Source of the DNA: Apostichopus californicus
Lineage: Eukaryota; Echinodermata; Holothuroidea; Aspidochirotida; Stichopodidae
Assembly: GCA_020650975.1 (NCBI GenBank)
Contig: JAIPMN010003947.1
Location: forward strand, 9,151-33,677
Direction: 5' to 3'
Length of the DNA: 24,527 nucleotides
The position numbers and the translations under genes are program-made. The notes beneath the pieces were generated by a model that saw only the letters and a list, made by a program, of their open reading frames with translations, made no database searches and was not told the DNA's origin. Below, piece after piece: positions 1 through 11,575 of this stretch (within the stretch, counting starts at the first letter, position 1; each line of letters opens with the position of its first letter).

Positions 1-179
1 TGTGGACTCGCCCCCCCCCCCCCCTCTGGGTTTGTGCTCACACTTGTAACATTTTGGAGATCTATTGGAGATACTAGTACAAGACTAAAGTACTCACACC
101 CATTGCCCTTAAACTATTGAACTCATGCACGATGATAGTCTGCTTTATGAGAGAACCTGCTAGTTTTCACAAAATAAAA
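1..179. other. No gene seen; poly-C tract
   Basis: A run of fourteen C at about 11-24 followed by unremarkable AT-rich sequence. It should be intron of lin9 between exon 13 and the missing last exon. No LIN9 C-terminal sequence was found here on the minus strand. Confidence 0.5.
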
Positions 180-497
180 GCCCTAAACTTATATATTTAT
201 ATATGCTTTTTATATAGCGCTTTATACCAGCGATAGGTCTCAAAGCGCTTTACAGACCTTATATTACCCCTGGTCAATGATAACCTGTCCCAGACACAAT
301 CCCTCCAGTCGGCAGCAGTTATATACTGTGCCCAATGACAAGTTACCTCACAGGTACCCATTTAACCCCTGGGTGGAGAGAGGCAAGTGAGATAAAGCAT
401 CTTGCCCAAGGACACAACGTAATGAACTAGGCAGGAATCGAACCAGCAATCCTTGGATCACGAGTCCGACGCCTTAGCCAATTGGCCACCACGCTCT
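180..497 (-). repeat. tRNA-derived SINE
   Basis: On the minus strand the element begins GCGTGGTGGCCAATTGGC near 497. A-box TTGGCTAAGGCG is at 481-470 and B-box GGTTCGATTCC at 444-434, the internal Pol III promoter of a tRNA-derived head. The anticodon-loop position reads CTCGTGA, consistent with a Thr-like (CGT) ancestor. A central part (about 420-330) reads GTCCTTGGGCAAGATGC then a CACCCAGG-like stretch; the 3' part (260-200) is the pair AAAGCGCTTTGAG / TAAAGCGCTATATA, followed by AT-rich sequence. It lies downstream of lin9 exon 13, antiparallel to txndc9. It is not a working tRNA gene: no matching 3' acceptor strand follows the B box. Confidence 0.75.
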
Positions 498-567
498 CAC
501 TTATATATATTATCTATCCACAAGGGCTTTCCCACTCGTCGTGGGTAAGCAGTTTTCTCTGACTAAC

Positions 568-3500
568 CTTAGACTACTCGGTTCCATCTTTTTCTTGATA
601 TCTTCGATGAAGTCTGTGATAGCCTTGAAACCAAAGGAATCCATATCGCCATGTGTGGCTACAGACTGAAGGAGAAAGGAAAAAAACAAATAAACAAAAA
701 CACACAATCAGTTTATTGACCGCTTTCATGTCCAATCTATCCGGATGAAACAGGAATTAAATTATGCACGCCCTATCTAAAATATTTTCAATAGTCAAAC
801 TTACCACAATCTTGTTGCCATTCAGAAAATTCTAATCACATTTCTTTGAATTTATACAACAAAGCTTGCTCAACCATTACTTTAAAGGTATATATTTGTA
901 TAACTCAAATTTCTTTTCTCTTGTGATAAGAAACAAACCTTGGGGTTTATGTCTCACAGTGATAAAAAGCAACATATTAGTTCCAAAAACAACAAAAAAA
1001 CTAAAAAAACTAAAAAAACTAAAAATGGAAAGTAAGAAGATAATTTAGGATGACAGGTGGATTGTCCATTTGAATACAGGTCTAAGCATTTTTGAGCTTG
1101 GTAAGGTCTGGGGGAAGGAGGGTTGGGGGAAGGAGAAAATTACAATATCCTTCGATAAAGAGAAATTGCTCGCTAAAAGACAACAATTTATGAATATCAC
1201 AATTTACCATACATGATGGAGAAAACACCTACTTTCACTTGCAGCATAAGGGCTGTTAAGTTGACGATCAAATCGCAAAGTTTCGAATCCTGAACGCCAA
1301 AGTTCTTGCGATTAACTTCATCCACCATCCTACGTGCCACTATCTCACACTCTTGTCGTTCCTCTGTTCTTCTGCAAGGTGGTTCTACGTTAAGTTCTGG
1401 CGCTAACTACAGGACAGAGAGCAGAATAGCGTTATCATTTTATTACAGAGGAATGATCATCAACTAAGCTTGGCTTACATTTATGGACCCTTGAGGGTAG
1501 TATTTCAAAGTTTACAAGGTATCTGCTGACTGCAGAGTGAACCATTAAGACTTTTGTCCATCCTGGAGCTGCTGCTGCTGTGCCTCATTAGGCATGTTTT
1601 TGCCAGTAGACATGAAGAACATAAAAGTACACACATCGTAAGTTGGATATTACTTGGCACTCTTTGGGATATCCAGAAATGATGCATGTATACCCTAATA
1701 ACTTAAAACTTTACCAAGATAATAATAGATAGTCCTAATTTTTGTTTCCCTTCTACAAAAAAAAACCCTACTTATATAGCTTAAACCATTCTACAAACAA
1801 AACTAATATAGTTAACCAAATCACACCCATCCCTTCCCTATGATCCCTGACATTCTTGATCTATATTTACTATCATTAATTAATTGACTATTATTAATTA
1901 GTAATCTGTTACCACTTACTGCTTGGCAGAAATTCTGAACCCCATTCAAGTATCTGGTAAGGTCTTCATTAAGTTGATCCAATTCTAAGACCTTATTAGC
2001 ATATTGCTGTTTAAATTCCATGGTATATGGCTGTTCCAAAGAATTCTGTAGATGATGACACAACAAAGAGATATTGTAATTTTACAAATAACTGTTCATA
2101 AAGTATAAATGAAAGAGGACCTGATATTATTAAGGATCTCCTTCAATCTGCCTCTATAGTACAGAAGGGATGTGCTCAGGAATATTTGAGTGCCGGGCAG
2201 ATTGTGGGATAGTGTGATCCACACCCTAGGAGAGGGATCTCATCAGTGGGGTACCCCCTCCCCAATGGACAAATTTTGCACATGAAGTATGCTTAGGTGG
2301 TGCTATTTTTCCTATTCTGTGCCATGTATTCTCTCAAATATTGGTTATGGTAACATTTGTTAAAGTATCTTCAAAAAAGTGCCAGGCGGAAATTTTTAAA
2401 ATACTGTTTGTGCTGGGTGGCATTCAGCACTGCTGGGCACAGCCACTCGATGCCGCCCAGTGTGAGCACATCACTGGTACAACCTGATCGGATTGAAGTA
2501 TTAACACCCTCTAGCTTTCAGATATTTATCTATGCATGTTTCTGATAATAGCTAAGCATATTGCTAAAAACCTTTTCTTTTTGCCCCCCTCCCCCCTTTA
2601 ATGTTAAAATCTTTTTCCACTTGGAATACATTTTTTTATTCCAAGAACAATTTTTAATGTTTGTCTATTTTAACCCTGTGACTAGGCATAGTTTAGTAGA
2701 ATTGAAGGATCAGGAGGGACACTCAAGTCCCCATCAAAGACCCTATAGGAGAGAGAAAAAAAACTGAAGACACAAACACTCAGACCCGATTACAATGCTT
2801 AAAGTGCTTGTCCAAAGAATTCTTAAACCCATTCACACTACTTGCAAGTACAACTTTCTCAGGCAAACCTTCCACTCATTCACAACCCTATTAGAAAAAA
2901 AGTTATGCCGAATATTAATCCTACTTTGTGACTTTTGGAGTTTAAGAAAAATGACCTCTGGTACAACTACTATTAGCATACATGAAAAAGTTGGTAAAGG
3001 ATAAATTGTCAAAACCATACACAGTCTTGAAAACCTGAATCAAGTCACCACGTAACCTCCTAAGCTCCAGTGTGGTGAGAGGGTGAGAGGTATGTTTACA
3101 GCATGCCATGAAATCAACCATCACTACGTCACATGTGAGTAAAATAATCATCAAAGGTTGACAGTGACTCACCAGTCGTTCAGCTTCAGTATTCATTGTA
3201 CCAAGCTCCGCGATTAACTCCCTCTTGTAAGCTAGGATCTTGGAAAGTCTTGTCTGAGAATGACGCAGAGGAAAAGGACGTCAATGGTTCTTCATATACA
3301 AATCAACAAATCAAATTCCAGCATTTTTCATGATCAAACATTTCTGACGGTTTACTATGAACCCTAAACACTAATGAGGATGTAATGTTGGACACACTAG
3401 GCTGCCTATGATTGGTCAGACTCTTCGCAAACTGTACGATAACACCTATCGTTAAATTGCAAAATTGAATGGAAGATTAAACATCACATGGGGAGTATAT

Positions 3501-6500
3501 AAACGTTCAAAATTGAACGCCTCGGACAAGAAACGTTCTTTTTGCCGAAAGAGAAACCTGTTACAAGTAGTTATGGAAATGACAAGTGCTCAGATATAAG
3601 GATTTTTCTCAGTTTTCCAGACTAAACATATCAAAATTCAAAGACTTTCAAAACCCAGAAGAAAGATGCTTCCGTTTCCCTCACCGTTCCCCCAATTTCC
3701 AAACCACTTGGGAACCATCGGACACACCAAAATTGGTAGGAATTTGTGAAAGCTTTTCATTTGTATGCGTGCATTTATGTATGTGAGTGTGTGTGTGTGT
3801 GTGTGCAACCTAGTCACCAGAGAGGACACAGAACCTGTAATATGATGTCCGCATATTAATTGTCTGACATCATAAACATGGTACTACTCTATAGCACTTT
3901 CCATGCAAAAATAGTAGTTAATAGTCAATCATATTGATTAATTCCCAGAGTGAATTAATATCAATTAATGACTTTATCCACAAATGTCTGAAAAACCTGG
4001 AACCACAAATAGAGAAAAATAGTACTAAAAAAATTAATTTTCAACGGGCTGGAACTGAAAAACTGCAACTCACCACAACTTTTAAGAAGGTGATGGGGAA
4101 TCCCCCGAGAGTTTCACCGTACCCTTGTAGCTTGCCTCTAAGAGGGGACATTCCCAGCATCGGGTCACTATCTAGCCCAGGAGATGGTAGGGACATCATA
4201 TCAAACCTACAAATGAAAATATGAAAGCAAAAAGAAAATGTTTAACAGCATATTCATTATTTGTTTGCTCAAAAAGTGTAAAAAGCTATGTTTTTCCATG
4301 TTTGCTAGGTACATTATTTCAAATGAGAGAATTATTATCCACCTTGTTCGATCATATCAGATTATCTTCCAAAAGGCTTGATTCAGGCTACACAGAGCTG
4401 TTTGTTTCTCGTATGCTCGGTACACAAATTAAAACCAGAGAAGGGTTTTCAGTCTCATTCTGATCGTAGCAATCATACCAAGTTAATATCTTTGGAAAGA
4501 TTTAATTCGAGCAAGACAGAGCCTTTGGTTTGTTTTTGGTTGTAACATAAACAATAAAACCAGAATTCTTTAACCAATCAGTTTTGGATAATATCAATGA
4601 ATATTGCTGTCCATTTGGTGATTAACTTATTAATCAAGATGTAAACATTCTTGATACATTCATGTTACTTTGCAGAGGTATTGAAGAAATAATAAGATGA
4701 AAAAGAGCTGAGCTTTCTAATAGAAATGCCTTTTAACCAAAGCATACCTTGATAGTTCATAGTAAGTTAGCAACCCATGACAAATTACTTTCAAGCCCTC
4801 CATTATTTTATAAGCAAGCAGTCCTTAAATCTTTGCTGTTATTTTCAATAAATTGGAGACTTTCTTACCTGTCGGGTGACATGAGGTAAGGAGGGCGTGC
4901 TCTCGGCTCCTTCTGTAGAAAAGTGGCCAATGGCATCGTCTCTTGCTCTTCGTTATTCTATCAGAAGAACAAAAGCAAAGAGTGATTAATTAAGCAGAAG
5001 ACCAACACTTGAAAGGATAGCAGCTTAAATACTGTGTAAGCCCAGCTTCTCTGATACAACCCAGAAAAAAAGCAGGGTTTCATGGCAAATTCAGCTGTTT
5101 CAAAGTCTCCAGTCTTACAAGTTTGGTGTCTCAGTAGTAGAACTGAAATTGACTTGCCTATTGAGGTAGAGATTTTATACTTACCAGCACTTCTGTGTCA
5201 GGTATGGAGTGTGTTCCAAACCCTTGTCGGTCAAACGTAATTCTGTAAGTACACTGAAATGTGTCCAGGGCATCGACTTGACCGGTGAATAACCCATCGT
5301 GTGGCTTCCGCAATCTCGCTGTAGGGAAGAGAAATTGCGAAGAATGCATTGCGTTGAGGTTTCGATGATGCAAGCAGCTTGATGTTTCAGGAACAAGATA
5401 TATTTGATGAGTACCTTATTGAGATACTGTGGTTAAATTTCAATCTTTTGTCATGTTTGCTGATGTTCAATGACCTTTGACATCCACTACACACAATACA
5501 GGTCACTCAGTGACTATGAGGCATCCTCATAACTTAGTATGAGAACCAAAGATCATGCTAACATGGCTTCACATTTTGACCTTTGCTGACCTCAAATGAC
5601 CTTTGACCTCTTCATATTAACAATGGAATTCATCTATTCAATAAAGGCCAACCAGAGACAATATTTGGGATCGCTCAATTTTTGTACATCTTGAGATTTC
5701 AAGAATACCTCACTTAAAGCTGTTACCTTCTTTCATTGTTATTTGTTATTTTTTGGTCGCTAGCTCGATAAACTACTATTGTTTTTCTAGTGTCCTGTTT
5801 TTACTATACCACTTTGTTTTATTGTTCTTATGTAAAGACGAAATAAATGAAAATAATGAAAAAAATGGAAAAAATGAAAGCTTAGAAAGTGGAGAGATAA
5901 TAATCCTGGAATACAGTGGAGTTAAAGATGACACTCTGAGTGGAATCAGGTCTGCTTTTACTGATTGTAAGAAACCAGTCTAACCTGTAACTTTTGTTCC
6001 GATGCAGAGAGGTAACGGAACTTCGTCCGGTAACTCTTTGAGGTCATCGATTCGAAGTTCGCTGTTCTTCCGCTGTTGAAGAAGACGCAGCCTCCGTCTT
6101 TTCTGTCTCAAGGCTTCTCTCTCCTCTTTGAAGAATGCCGGAGAACATCTTTAAGGGACATAAATAAGCATAGAAGCAATGGTGTGATATATCTTACTTT
6201 GTATCATATCAATATACGGTTGAGTAATACATACAATAGATTGACAAGCTAACTCAAATACACTCCTAGGCTTTGTTGTAATGCTCAATATCTTCAATGT
6301 AAGTGAAAACTGACATACAGATACAAATATTTTTCTATTGCAATATAGAGTTTGTTCTAGTGTCATCGTACTGTAAAGTTCGATTGCTGCGTCGGGCAAA
6401 TCGCTTGGTGGAATTTCTTTCAAGTTGAACGAAACCCTCCAAGACTCATCATACTGAATCTACCGGCAAACACCGAGCATTGGGTTATCATAATGTTGGC

Positions 6501-9500
6501 CGTCAATTATTACCTTCTTGGTTTTCCCATTAATCTTCTGATCATGCACCATTCGGTTCGTGTTAACTTTCTGGTCTTTAACTGAGGAAAAGACTCTTGA
6601 AGACAAATGCAGAAATCGTTGTCGCCTTCAAAGAGTGGTCTGAAAAAAACAAAAAAACAGAATAACAACCAAATGCCCGAAGATGAGAACACAAGGCATA
6701 TCCTGTATGCAGAGTGGGCTACAAAACAGAGATTCAATGTTAACAATCACCTTGAGCATTGTATGCATAAACCATGCCTAGATACAACCCCTCCAAAATA
6801 TTGTTGTATGTCTAAAATACAGCTATGAACATGTAAACAAACTGGACAAAGCTGGACAAAGTCACGTCAGTTTCTCTCCAGGTTGTACAACTGTTGTGAT
6901 TTAATACATGATATAAGTTAACAATACGTTATAAATTAAATTGAAAACTATAATGTTATGAGATTAACAATAATACAAGGAGCTATTTAACTAACGTACG
7001 TACAAAAGTGTTACGATATACACTATATAGTTGTGTCATCTTAAACGATTCTAGTAAGCCATCCTTTACCAAAAAAAAAAAACTTAACATCTTTTATTCC
7101 TTTTTTTCACTAAAACCCAAAAAGAGAGAGAGCAAAATTTTGCCGTGCCGAGAAAGGAGTGATGGTGCAGATTCGTTGCCATAGAGATACTTTTATATTT
7201 AAATGGAGAGTGACATTTTATGTCTATTTTTGCTCAAGTTCATATATTTGTAGGATTACATACTTGTCTAAATTTGAGTAAAACCACTCATGGATACACC
7301 ACTTGTATGCCTTGGGAAGCTTCAGCAGATTCTTCAGTCGAGCTCCTAATTTCTGGGCTGCTTTCTTCACTGGAGTGGTGGGGATGACCAACGAGGAGGA
7401 GGAGGATGAGGAGCCTCTGATGGGGCTCTGTGTAGGATGGGATCCACTACGAGATGTAGATGCTTGGGAGGCGGTCTTCGGAGACTGGTGGAAGCAAATG
7501 GAAAAGCAAAGGATAAAGACATAAATACACTCTTCCTCATCACTTGAGAAATATCACATCTATTGACACTTTTAAGAAGCATTTGAAAACTTATCTTTTT
7601 AGGCTTGAGTATGGTCATTAATCTTATTGTTGTTTTATTCACAATACTGTGCCCATTATTTATGTATATTTATATGTTCTTTATTGTGGTTTATAACCCT
7701 GTCTTAAATCATTTTTTTACTCTTATTGCTGTTGTTATTACTTTTAGGTTTCTTAAGTTTGGTAATTTTATATTTCAGGTATTGGTTCTTTTGTACAGTG
7801 CTCTTGAGCTTGTTTTATTTCATGATAACAGCACGGTATTTATAATTATTATATATTATTATTCAACAATTCAGAATAAACTTGGATCAACGCAATCCCC
7901 AGTGGGGGAGGTTGAGTGAGTATCATGGAGCTAATTAACAGCTTATAGAGCACAAGAACAACTGAAATACATAAAACACTTAACTGCAGAACTATCACCT
8001 GCCCCCCCAATGCCTCCCCAGGCCCTCAACCCTTTCCTTCTTTTGAAATGATTGTCATTAGTAGGTTTACAACCTTGGTATTAAAGGTATGAACATTTGA
8101 ATGAATTGAAATGAGTCTACAGTAAGAGCATCTTTACTATACAGTAATTCTTTCTATTCAATGAAAATGCATACAGAATAGATTGCAGGAAATAGCAAGT
8201 GGCAACAATCTATACAATATACTGATTAAAGGAGTGTTCATTTCATACTTGTTAAAAATTCAGAAAGGCAAGTTTTAAGGAACAGTAAACGTCATTCCAT
8301 TACAGAAGTTTTGTATCATGTCCTGTTTCACACCTATTTCCGTCCGATCAAATGTTAAAGCCATTGCACTACACAAAAGATTTAAGAAATTTCTTTATGC
8401 AATTGTTCTCATGTGTTTACGACAGTAACTATATAGCTTAGCACGGTATATAGTGTACTATACTACAGTATGTATTCGTAATACACAATGACTGTTAACT
8501 CAATTCATTGTATGCTTCTGTGTACTGAACACATTGGTTGGTGTTGCTATGCCAACTGGACGCAGCAGCAGACTGCTATGCTCTACAATGTATCAATCAT
8601 CCTTCTTGTTGGTTACTTTTCTTTACAAGTTTTTTATTAAATTGTAACATTCTGAGATCAAAATTAATGTTTATTTTATAGTGCTTTGTGTGAATGAACA
8701 GAGTTAATCAATGCCCCCCCCCCATTCTTGCGATAAACACACGGTAAAGTTAAGTGGATTTCTTGTAGACTACAATGAAGACTCTATAAACAAGAGTACA
8801 TGTTTTAACTTCTTGTTAGAGGCAACAATCTATAAAATTATACCGATGAAAGGAATAATTTGTGACTATGCTGACGCATAAATCCAGCGAGTACAAATCC
8901 AACAATACAAGTTAGAATTATTTTCGAGCTTGCTTTTAAGACTCACATAACGCACTGGGGCTACAATTTTTAACTTTTTGCTGGAGGATCTGATGGGTGA
9001 CATCGATGTGTCTTCGTCATCGTTGAAAATTCTTCGGTTCTTCTTCCTTATCCTAGGAGGCTGATCAATGGAAGGAGAATATATGAGAGAAACAGTGAAT
9101 GAAAGCAACTTATTACATTTCTTGGAATTGATTCAGCAATAAAAGTGCAAATAAAATTAAGATAGGTCAAACATACATTGTGAAGATCACAGAAAAGATT
9201 AAGCTTAAAAATGTGACCTTTTTGTAATATAATAATATAAATAATATAATAAGTAATATAATAATGTAATATTTCAAATTTTGCAGTCAACAATTAGTTT
9301 TGATATACAAGCACTACAAAATTACAGATCAATCTTTATTTAAATATAACACAGTGATCATAGGCTCATCTAATATTATATGCAATCACTCCACTATTTC
9401 TTTTCAATTTAACATAATAATAATAATAATAATAGTACAGTGGATTTTTATAGGGCCAAATCAGAAACAAGAAGTAGTTGCTCTAGGCCCTTAAAATAAA

Positions 9501-11575
9501 ACAAGTCAATCGCAATCAAAAGAACAAGTAAAGAAATGAGTCATTAGGTAACTCTTAAACTTAGAAAGTTTAGTGCAAAATCTAATCTGGTCTGGTAGCT
9601 GGTTCCACAGACATCGGTACCCATGTTTTCAAACGTGGATAGGGAAGAGAAAAGTAGGCCTTTTATAGTGGAACGAGTGAGAGAATATTTGAGAGATATA
9701 TACAGGCGGTTTCAAAATATAGAGTGTGGAAAGTGAGTAGGAGCATGCTGCATATTACCAAATGTGATAAGAGGATAAATGTGATAAGAGGATAATTGTG
9801 AAAGGAGGATAAAATGGGCAAGGGAGAGGAAGATACAAGAGGTGTGGAAAGAGTCAAGACTCACATTATCCCTTCTTGGAATTGAGGGTGAGGTCTTTGT
9901 TGGGCTTGGTTTACTCTTGCCTCCACTTCTCAGGCTCATCAGAGCTTCAGCAGAGTCTGAAATGAGATGGACAAATGATGCTTTCATTTACTGGGAGGAA
10001 AAAGTTTCATCAACTGGCTTTGTTGCACTGTGCTGATATTCTAACAGTTACTTATCCCATCAACCAAGCAACTACTGCACACCCCTACTGAATGTACCAC
10101 AGCAGTACTGAGGTAGGCTAAGAGTAAGAGGTAGGTGAGTTTAGGCTATAGATGCTGACAGAGTCCATGATACTAAGCCAACATTGTTAAGCCTATTTTC
10201 GTACATATTTACCACATCGCTGGGAGTACAGTACCTGTGTGAATCCTAATGCTACAGTAGTGCCTACATAAACAGACATTACTCATTTATAAAATTTGCC
10301 CTAGCCTTGTACAGTAGCATGGACACTTCCAATTCCGGACACCTAAGCCTTAAAACACCCCAAAACTATATCTTCTGGTATAAATCACCTGAAAATATAC
10401 TTGATATGGTGGGAGAAGTATGTTATATTACGATAAACGGCCAAACTTTCTTTCCTGCAAACTGTTTTCACGTTGTATTCCAAGAAGATTCTTGTGATTG
10501 TGGAACTGGTATTTCTTTGCTAGAGTATTGCTAATTTTCGGACACACAGTCCCACAGTGTGGCGCTGGTGATAAAATTGGTGGCGCAGTTGCTCTTTCAG
10601 TAATTATAACAGACTTCATAGATCTCCGTCATTTTATTGACAAATATGTAAGTATTTACTTGCACACAGGTCATTTTGTACTTTTTGGTGAAATTTGGCT
10701 CTTCCTGTAGGTTGTCATGGTGAAATTGTGTATTTCTTAGGGGTGTCCGAAATTGGCAGTGTTCCGAAATTAGCAATACTGACTATATAACTTTACTAAT
10801 ATTATTGGTTACTTCTAATTAAGGCAGACTTGACCATAAATAGTATGGTAATGGGATCATACTTTATGGAGTTATAATATTGATGTTGCTCATCTCTCCC
10901 CCACCCCTCCTCCACAAATACAGACACAAGCATTTTGTCAAAAATACAAAACCTGCAATTCTACGGACGGAGGAAGTTGACGATTGTTATGACAAAAACA
11001 ATTTTTCCCGTGAAAAATATGTATGCACGATGGTTCCAGTCAGTTTTTAACGTGTTTCCAGATACACTCTGATTACAACCATTGTATTTGATGGTATTTT
11101 AAACTTTTTGTCTTGAGTTTTCTTGAGTTGTCGTGAAAATGGGCCTGTTGACGCTAATTAGTACGACCCGACTGTACAACTCTCCAGAAGGAAAAAGTTA
11201 TGCAACAATTACTGTGCTTATCAGGCCAAATGTAAGACTACTTCAGGGTCACGTTTAATCCGGCGTGGGCACATGAATCGGGGATGTCGGGCCACCTTTC
11301 ACTTACATGACTAGCCTAGCATGTTATGTAGCCTAAGTTAGGTCAAGTGTTTGTATTGTAATGTAACTTGTAAGGTAGGCCTAGGACCATTCCGATGTTT
11401 AAATCTTTAAGAGCTAATTTACCGAATAAATAAGAAAGAAATATATCAATAATTTGATTTTATATAGGGAACTGGCAAAACTATAGTGGTTTTCATATTC
11501 CATGTCGTGGTATATAAGTTTCAGCTCTTATTTTTTTCAAATAGTTTACTCACGTTCAAGGGATTCATCCGCCAT
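568..11575 (-). CDS. lin9: LIN9, DREAM/MuvB core complex subunit (3'-partial, 13 exons)
   Basis: Coding exons on the minus strand: 11575-11554, 9956-9865, 9060-8947, 7484-7264, 6639-6514, 6148-5985, 5318-5185, 4957-4869, 4206-4074, 3253-3173, 2045-1920, 1406-1233, 665-568. All junctions are AG/GT and phases join without a stop, giving 524 residues plus two bases. Human LIN9 has 542, so the final exon(s) lie left of the window. The DIRP domain (about residues 122-230) shows KWCIHEWFYSN at 137-147, LFEGDNDF at 152-159 and IRRLMGKPRR at 183-192. HDGLFTGQVDA follows (Tudor-like region), then GETLGGFP and the helical C-terminal part, NTEAERL onward, equivalent to the region that pairs with LIN52 and binds B-Myb in vertebrates. 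LIN9 scaffolds MuvB, which represses cell-cycle genes with E2F4/p130 and activates G2/M genes with B-Myb/FOXM1. The N-terminal 120 residues diverge and include a serine run. Identity is firm; exon 1 is short (22 nt coding) and less certain than the rest. Confidence 0.95.
992..1025. repeat. 9-bp tandem repeat, CTAAAAAAA type
   Basis: About three copies of a CT followed by an A run, in lin9 intron 12 (666-1232). The rest of that intron holds nothing recognisable apart from G-rich GGGGGAAGGAGG near 1110-1135. Confidence 0.7.
2410..2470. repeat. Imperfect inverted repeat
   Basis: GTGCTGGGTGGCAT at 2410-2423 pairs with ATGCCGCCCAG at 2450-2460 and GTGAGCAC just beyond, leaving a loop of about 26 bases. 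It could fold as a hairpin in either strand. No function can be assigned. Confidence 0.45.
2690..3090 (-). mobile_element. Degenerate LINE (CR1/L2/jockey-like) reverse transcriptase C-terminus
   Basis: Within lin9 intron 10 (2046-3172) and in the same orientation. The minus strand encodes LELRRLRGDLIQVFK (about 3070-3026), YGFDNLSFTNFF and TRGHFS; after a frame change it gives NIRHNFFSNRVVNEW, and then a part like LPEKVV..SSVNGFKNSLDKH. This order is typical of the C-terminal end of CR1/L2/jockey-type ORF2 proteins. Frame changes and stops show it is dead. Sequence below 2790 is probably its 3' UTR. Confidence 0.75.
3254..4073. other. lin9 intron 9, with (GT)n microsatellite
   Basis: A GT repeat of about ten units lies at 3785-3805. 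No coding similarity was recognised; open frames here on either strand lack any familiar motif. Confidence 0.5.
5465..5620 (-). repeat. Diverged copy of the AGGTCA-bearing repeat
   Basis: In lin9 intron 6 (5319-5984). Read on the minus strand, 5620-5575 gives AGAGGTCAAAGGTCATTTGA followed by GGTCAGCAAAGGTCAAAATG. This matches, almost base for base, part of the tandem unit in txndc9 intron 4 (16465-16505). A second, shorter match (TGACCTTTGACA on the plus strand) is at 5471-5482. It is a single dispersed relative of that repeat. Confidence 0.6.
7526..7900 (+). mobile_element. 5'-truncated LINE remnant (end of ORF2 plus 3' UTR)
   Basis: In lin9 intron 3 (7485-8946), antisense to lin9. The plus strand at about 7526-7613 reads TLPHHLRNITSIDTFKKHLK followed by TYLFRLEYGH and a stop. 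The pattern LP..LR....S...FK..LKT.LF is the C-terminal signature of many LINE ORF2 proteins. AT-rich sequence to about 7900 is the likely 3' UTR. The upstream portion is missing: recognisable LINE sequence begins 42 bp from lin9 exon 4, as expected from 5' truncation on insertion. Confidence 0.7.
7920..8946. other. Rest of lin9 intron 3; nothing recognised
   Basis: AT-rich intronic sequence with a C run at about 8713-8722. No open frame or repeat with a familiar signature was found. Confidence 0.5.
9228..9265. repeat. AT-rich (TAATAA)n simple repeat
   Basis: Repeated ATAATATAATAA-type sequence in lin9 intron 2 (9061-9864). Confidence 0.6.
9418..9720. repeat. Dispersed repeat with (AAT)n edge and stem-loop
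   Basis: Begins with seven AAT units, then TTTATAGGGCC and, about 30 bases on, the opposite arm TAGGCCCTTAA. The layout (trinucleotide tail, TATAG-GCC/GCGC arm, short loop, inverted arm) matches the cassettes at 199-260, 12007-12100 and 23162-23225. The remainder to about 9720 resembles dispersed repeat sequence (GGTTCCACAG and similar) but has no coding content. Confidence 0.5.
9762..9812. repeat. 17-bp tandem repeat, three copies
   Basis: Units ATGTGATAAGAGGATAA at 9762-9778 and 9779-9795, identical, and a diverged third at 9796-9812. It ends 52 bp from the end of lin9 exon 2, just inside its donor-side intron. Confidence 0.8.
10312..10781. mobile_element. Pogo/Tigger-like non-autonomous element (MITE), 470 bp
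   Basis: In lin9 intron 1. Left end CAGTAGCATGGACACTTCC followed by AATTCCGGACACC; right end, read inverted, CAGTATTGCTAATTTCGGAA followed by CACTGCCAATTTCGGACACC. Both ends start CAGT and carry the shared core CCAATTYCGGACACC. A third copy of TTTCGGACAC lies inside at about 10534. CAGT termini and TA targets are typical of pogo/Tigger; a TA precedes the left end but the right flank is not clean. No transposase frame is present. Confidence 0.5.

Noticed and set aside
430-497. Functional tRNA gene on the minus strand
   Set aside because: A and B boxes are good, but no matching acceptor stem closes after the B box and the sequence continues into a SINE body.
510-567. Read-through of lin9 exon 13 to a stop near 510 as the true C-terminus
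   Set aside because: It would add about 20 residues unlike any LIN9 tail, and AG|GTTAGT at 568 is a plausible donor. Human LIN9 continues with about 35 residues not found here, so a missing last exon is more likely.
3934-4224. 96-codon plus-strand frame overlapping lin9 exon 9
   Set aside because: Its second half is the antisense of a conserved lin9 exon and its first half is intronic AT-rich sequence without motifs.
4290-4560. Possible ancient direct duplication of about 115 bp in lin9 intron 8
   Set aside because: Only scattered words agree (AAAACCAGA, ACAGAG, TTTGTTT); similarity by eye is too weak to support.
7605-7919. 104-codon hydrophobic plus-strand frame
   Set aside because: It lies in the AT-rich 3' UTR of a LINE remnant; the phenylalanine/isoleucine-rich composition follows from T-rich DNA.
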